A DNA stretch of 64,000 nucleotides. It comes from Soonwooa sp. (lineage in GTDB: Bacteria > Bacteroidota > Bacteroidia > Flavobacteriales > Weeksellaceae). The notes under the pieces are model-generated. The model saw nothing but the letters and a program-made list of their open reading frames with translations, ran no database searches and was not told the DNA's origin. A program made the position numbers and the translations under genes. Shown one piece after another: positions 61,367 to 64,000 of this stretch; positions within the stretch are counted from its first letter, which is position 1, and each line of letters starts with the position of its first letter. The DNA lies in assembly GCF_030151385.1 (NCBI RefSeq), contig NZ_JASLDS010000016.1, positions 20,098 through 84,097 on the forward strand. The letters run 5' to 3'.

Positions 61367-62650
61367 TTAATTTTCAGAGTTCGTTGTATTTCTATTCAGA
61401 TATTTAATAATAATCCAAGCTGATATATAAGAAATCCCAGCAATAAAGAAAATGATATTATAACCACTATTAATGTCTCCCTTCTCTTTGAAATAATCTA
61501 AGACAATCCCAATAAATAGTGGAAAGATAATACCAGCAACCGAGCCCATCATTCCGCCAAATCCAATAACCGAACTAACATAGTTATTTGGCAATCTATC
61601 ACCAACTGTGGTCATAAGATTTGCGCCCCAACCTTGGTGTGCTGCTGTAGCAAAAGCGATAACCACTGTTATTAGCCACATATCATCAAGATATTTGGAA
61701 AACATTACAGGAACAACCAATAATGCAAAAATTAACATCGTAAAACTTCTAGCCTTATTGATTTGCCAACCTTTTTTTATTAGTTGTGAAGAAATATAAC
61801 CACCACCAATACTACCGATAGTTGTACCACCATAGATGAAAATTAACGGTAAAGATGGTTTACTAAGATCCATTTTGAAAACATCAGCAAAATAAGCTGG
61901 CAACCAGAACATAAAGAAATACCAAATTGGGTCTGTCAACATTTTGCCAATTGCAAAAGACCATGTTGCTTTCAGTTTTAGAATATCCTTTAGAGGAACG
62001 CTAGTCTGTTCATTTTGATTCGTTTCTTGATCACTTTTAATATAAGCCAATTCTTGCTTTGAAATTTTTGTATTTTCTTCAGGCTTTGAGTAAAACTTCC
62101 ACCAAAGAATTAACCACAATAATCCTGCTGCGCCAATCCAAACGAAAGTCTCCTGCCAACCATAATGTCCTAATATGAAAGGCACTAAAATCGGCGCCAG
62201 AATTGCACCAACGGTTGCTCCAGAGTTAAAAATACCAGTCGCCAATGCACGTTCTTTTTTAGGAAACCACTCTGCAACAGATTTTATTGCGGCAGGAAAG
62301 TTCCCTGCTTCAGAAATCCCTAAGGCTGTTCTGGCAATTAAAAATCCAAAAGTACTTTTAACAAAGCCATGACCAATAGATGCTAAACTCCAAACCGCCA
62401 AAGAAACGGCGTAACCGATTTTGGAACCAACTTTATCTACAAATCTTCCCATCAAAAGATTGCCAAGCGCATAGGATGCGGTGAAAGCCATAACGATGTA
62501 CGAATAATCTTTTTCTGTCCAACCAAACTCCGCTTCCAAAGTAGGTTTCAGAAGCCCCATCACTTGCCGATCTAGATAATTAATTGTTGTCGCAAGGAAA
62601 ACCATGAACAACATAAACCATCTAAGATTTTGTTTTTTTGGTGCTTGCAT
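61367..62650 (-). CDS. ExuT-like hexuronate transporter (MFS, ACS family)
   Basis: 427 residues, twelve transmembrane helices. NYLDRQVMGLLKPTLEAEFGW and GRFVDKVGSKIGYAVSLAVW (MFS loop 2-3 motif) plus ALGISEAGNFPAAIKSVAEWF are characteristic of ACS-family hexuronate transporters. It would import glucuronate released by GH67/GH115. It overlaps nothing; the truncated KDPG aldolase ends two bases upstream. Confidence 0.92.
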   Translation of the reverse strand: MQAPKKQNLRWFMLFMVFLATTINYLDRQVMGLLKPTLEAEFGWTEKDYSYIVMAFTASYALGNLLMGRFVDKVGSKIGYAVSLAVWSLASIGHGFVKSTFGFLIARTALGISEAGNFPAAIKSVAEWFPKKERALATGIFNSGATVGAILAPILVPFILGHYGWQETFVWIGAAGLLWLILWWKFYSKPEENTKISKQELAYIKSDQETNQNEQTSVPLKDILKLKATWSFAIGKMLTDPIWYFFMFWLPAYFADVFKMDLSKPSLPLIFIYGGTTIGSIGGGYISSQLIKKGWQINKARSFTMLIFALLVVPVMFSKYLDDMWLITVVIAFATAAHQGWGANLMTTVGDRLPNNYVSSVIGFGGMMGSVAGIIFPLFIGIVLDYFKEKGDINSGYNIIFFIAGISYISAWIIIKYLNRNTTNSEN

Positions 62651-62652
62651 AA

Positions 62653-63072
62653 TTAAGAATTGAGTTGATTAAGTAAAGTTTCGACCTTCGATTTTAGAGT
62701 AGTCAAATCAATATTATTTTCGATTAAAGCACTGCCCTGCCCTACAGCAATTGCGCCACTAGAAAGCCAATCTTTAATATCCGAAGCATCAGAGGAAATT
62801 CCACCAGTTAACATAAAATCCATATTTGGAAAAATAGGTTTTACTGATTTGATATAATTTTTACCAACAACATCAGCAGGAAAAATTTTGACTAAACTTA
62901 ATCCATTTTGAAAAGCAATATTGATTTCTGAAGGCGTTAGACAACCTGGAATAATCAAAATATCTTTATGTTTGGCATCCTTTATAAGATCATCATTGTC
63001 CAAAGATATCAAATCGCTGGAGGATGGTTTATGACTAAAAATATTGTTACTAAAGTAGAATATGTCAACCAA
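62653..63072 (-). pseudogene. KDPG aldolase, C-terminal fragment
   Basis: The frame encodes ILIIPGCLTPSEINIAFQNG, LVKIFPADVVG, FMLTGGISSDASDIKDWLSS and GAIAVGQGSALI, the second half of 2-keto-3-deoxy-6-phosphogluconate aldolases, including the Lys of VKIFP. The first ~95 residues of the barrel are missing. Homology fades near SSSD (about 63012); upstream residues do not fit the family, there is no ATG (only TTG at 63070-63072), and other frames are closed. It has lost the N-terminal catalytic half and is not expected to work. It was the last step of glucuronate breakdown. Confidence 0.75.
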
Positions 63073-63156
63073 AAATACAATGGTTATCCATCTAGTAGCA
63101 TCCTTTACGGCGGTAAGTTCAACGGATTTATTTTGGAAGCTGCCATAGCGTTCTAA
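63019..63156 (+). pseudogene. Outer-membrane beta-barrel protein, C-terminal remnant
   Basis: On the plus strand, opposite the lost part of the aldolase, the frame ending at TAA 63154-63156 reads GGWFMTKNIVTKVEYVNQKY and then YGGKFNGFILEAAIAF. Alternating strands and a terminal Phe are typical of the last strands of Bacteroidota porin-like barrels. A terminator 22 bases after the stop and the following YceI-like gene are its expected surroundings. The upstream 90% of the gene is absent. Family recognition is by eye. Confidence 0.5.
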
Positions 63157-63177
63157 TTATAATATATTGTTTGTGTT

Positions 63178-63212
63178 AGAGGGAGAATACCTCGGTGTTC
63201 TCTCTCTTTTTT
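63178..63212 (+). terminator. Terminator after the barrel remnant
   Basis: GAGGGAGAA...TTCTCTCTC followed by six T. It serves a plus-strand gene that is now only a remnant. Confidence 0.7.
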
Positions 63213-63226
63213 AATCTTTACTCAAA

Positions 63227-63730
63227 ATGAAAAGTCTATACATTTTATCATTTGCTGCTTTCGGTTCTATGATGTTTGGTCAGCAAAGTTTTATTGAAAT
63301 TAATGGCAAAACCAACATCAATACTTTTAGATGTATCAACGACATTTCTGAAGACGCAAAAGCAATTAATTTTACAAAGGCAACACTTCCCGAACTTGAT
63401 ATTAAGGTTAATGGTTTCGATTGTAAACACAAAGTCATGACCAGCGATTTCAAGAAAACACTTTCGGAGCAGCAATATCCCAATATGTATGTTAAGTTTT
63501 TGAACTTTTCTAAAACCGCTAACAATCAATACTTAGCGAATGTTGAAGTCAAAATCATGAACAAAACTCAGAAATATCAGATTAATTTTTCAAATCAAAA
63601 TGGGAAGCTTAATGGCAAAAGAAATGTAAAGTTCAGTGACTTCCAGATTACACCTCCAAAAAAAATGGGTGGTATGGTGGTTGTCAAAGACGAACTCTCA
63701 TTACAATTTTGTCTTGATGCTAAAATATAG
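63227..63730 (+). CDS. YceI-like secreted protein
   Basis: 167 residues with a signal peptide (YILSFAAFGSMMFG-Q). The pattern IEINGKTNINTFRC, FDCKHKVMTSDFKKTL, YPNMYVKFLNFSK and VEVKIMNKTQKY matches YceI-family lipid-binding barrels, though it is shorter than typical and lacks the AxFxIxHxxFS segment. It probably binds an isoprenoid or fatty chain in the periplasm. It stands between the rearrangement junction and an insertion sequence. Confidence 0.7.
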   Translation: MKSLYILSFAAFGSMMFGQQSFIEINGKTNINTFRCINDISEDAKAINFTKATLPELDIKVNGFDCKHKVMTSDFKKTLSEQQYPNMYVKFLNFSKTANNQYLANVEVKIMNKTQKYQINFSNQNGKLNGKRNVKFSDFQITPPKKMGGMVVVKDELSLQFCLDAKI

Positions 63731-63765
63731 CAAAACACACTTTTAATAAATTCTACGTTTTTTTT

Positions 63766-63796
63766 AGGGAGTTGGCGAAAGCTGGCTCTCTTTTTT
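63766..63796 (+). terminator. Terminator
   Basis: AGGGAG...CTCTCT with an inner GC-GAAA-GC and a T run. Confidence 0.65.
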
Positions 63797-63859
63797 ATTT
63801 AGGATTGTAGATTTGTGATTTACGATTTATGATTCATGATTTACTAACTTCTAACTGCC

Positions 63860-64000
63860 ACGGATCAGTCCTAAAACCAGGGGAGGGTTTTGAAAAAAGC
63901 ATAAATTTGTGATATGCTAAATGAGACAGAATTACTTAAATTATTACTGCCCGAATACCTAATCAATCACTTTGAGATAGTAAAGTTCGAAGAAAAAGAT
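63860..64000 (+). mobile_element. Insertion sequence of ISAon1 type, left part
   Basis: The left edge is not certain; CACGGATCAGTCC and CAGGGGAGGGTTTTG before the ORF look like an IS end. The transposase frame begins at 63914, and the element continues beyond the window. Just before it lies an AT-rich stretch of GATTTRYGATTT-like units (63804-63842). Confidence 0.5.
63914..64000 (+). CDS. ISAon1-family transposase N-region protein, 5' part
   Basis: Open to the window edge, 29 residues visible: MLNETELLKLLLPEY, LINHFEIVKFEEKD. This resembles the conserved start of the small N-region protein of ISAon1-type elements (ELLKLxLPExLxxxF), as I remember it. A second ORF with the catalytic part would be expected beyond the edge. 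Too short for certainty. Confidence 0.6.
   Translation, partial: MLNETELLKLLLPEYLINHFEIVKFEEKD

Noticed and set aside
62968..63018. N-terminal part of the plus-strand frame before the barrel remnant
   Set aside because: These codons lie opposite conserved aldolase sequence and show no barrel character, so they are antisense shadow.
1..64000. CRISPR arrays, prophage or toxin-antitoxin loci
   Set aside because: No regularly spaced repeats, cas genes, phage structural genes or recognisable toxin-antitoxin pairs were seen.

Overview
The window looks like chromosome of a Bacteroidota bacterium, most likely a flavobacterium of the Weeksellaceae (Chryseobacterium group). The DNA is strongly AT-rich. 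Promoters follow the Bacteroidota TTG-N19/20-TANNTTTG pattern with few Shine-Dalgarno sites. Typical lineage genes are present: porT, T9SS type A C-terminal sorting domains, head-GIN/DUF2807, DUF5606, FCGIC-type plug proteins and PF01797-type single-domain transposases. The genus assignment is an inference.

Layout. 1-1140: 3' end of ubiE, then porT. 1159-10170: a complete trp operon, trpL-E-G-D-C-F-B-A, led by a textbook ribosome-mediated attenuator with a 19-codon leader peptide carrying WWW plus a fourth Trp. The operon is decorated: trpF is fused in frame to a GNAT-like domain and contains AAATCTC heptamer tracts; a REP-associated tyrosine transposase (RAYT) flanked by inverted REP hairpins sits between trpF and trpB; a DoxX-like membrane protein overlaps trpA; and two interspersed-repeat families occupy the spacers. 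10213-20065: a secreted hypothetical protein, tyrS, then mostly monocistronic accessory genes (a plug-like protein, VOC protein, AraC regulator, subclass B1 metallo-beta-lactamase lipoprotein, alpha/beta hydrolases, a DUF3592-like membrane protein). Near-identical terminator hairpins, several followed at once by a TATATTTG promoter box, separate many of them, and a 192-bp MITE abuts one stop codon. 20192-26883: head-GIN protein, S41 protease, grpE-dnaJ, a DtxR/MntR regulator, an Xaa-Pro aminopeptidase and an acyl-CoA thioesterase; a cobalamin-riboswitch-like RNA lies upstream of the thioesterase.

27137-47606 is mostly housekeeping and cell-envelope functions: a T9SS cargo protein, hutU, lipoproteins, a DinB-like protein, an HdeD-like protein, an exported thiol peroxidase, an ECF sigma factor with a membrane partner, a GldA-like ABC ATPase, ruvX-def-DUF5606, a BtuF-like protein, TlpA-like thioredoxin, a 914-residue T9SS-secreted metallophosphoesterase, a free-Met-sulfoxide reductase, and an MBL-fold hydrolase. 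A tRNA-Leu(CAA) follows at 47714.

47906-63072, all on the minus strand, is a glucuronoxylan-utilisation locus: GH10 xylanase, two GH43 enzymes, GH67 and GH115 alpha-glucuronidases, an SGNH acetylesterase, aldose epimerase, a GPH-type xyloside symporter and an ExuT-like hexuronate transporter. It has no SusC/SusD pair. Together these would deacetylate and cleave xylan, remove (methyl)glucuronic acid and import the products. At its right end the locus breaks in a truncated KDPG aldolase, fused tail-to-tail to the C-terminal remnant of an outer-membrane beta-barrel gene. A YceI-like gene and the start of an ISAon1-type insertion sequence follow. The right edge is therefore probably a rearrangement junction.
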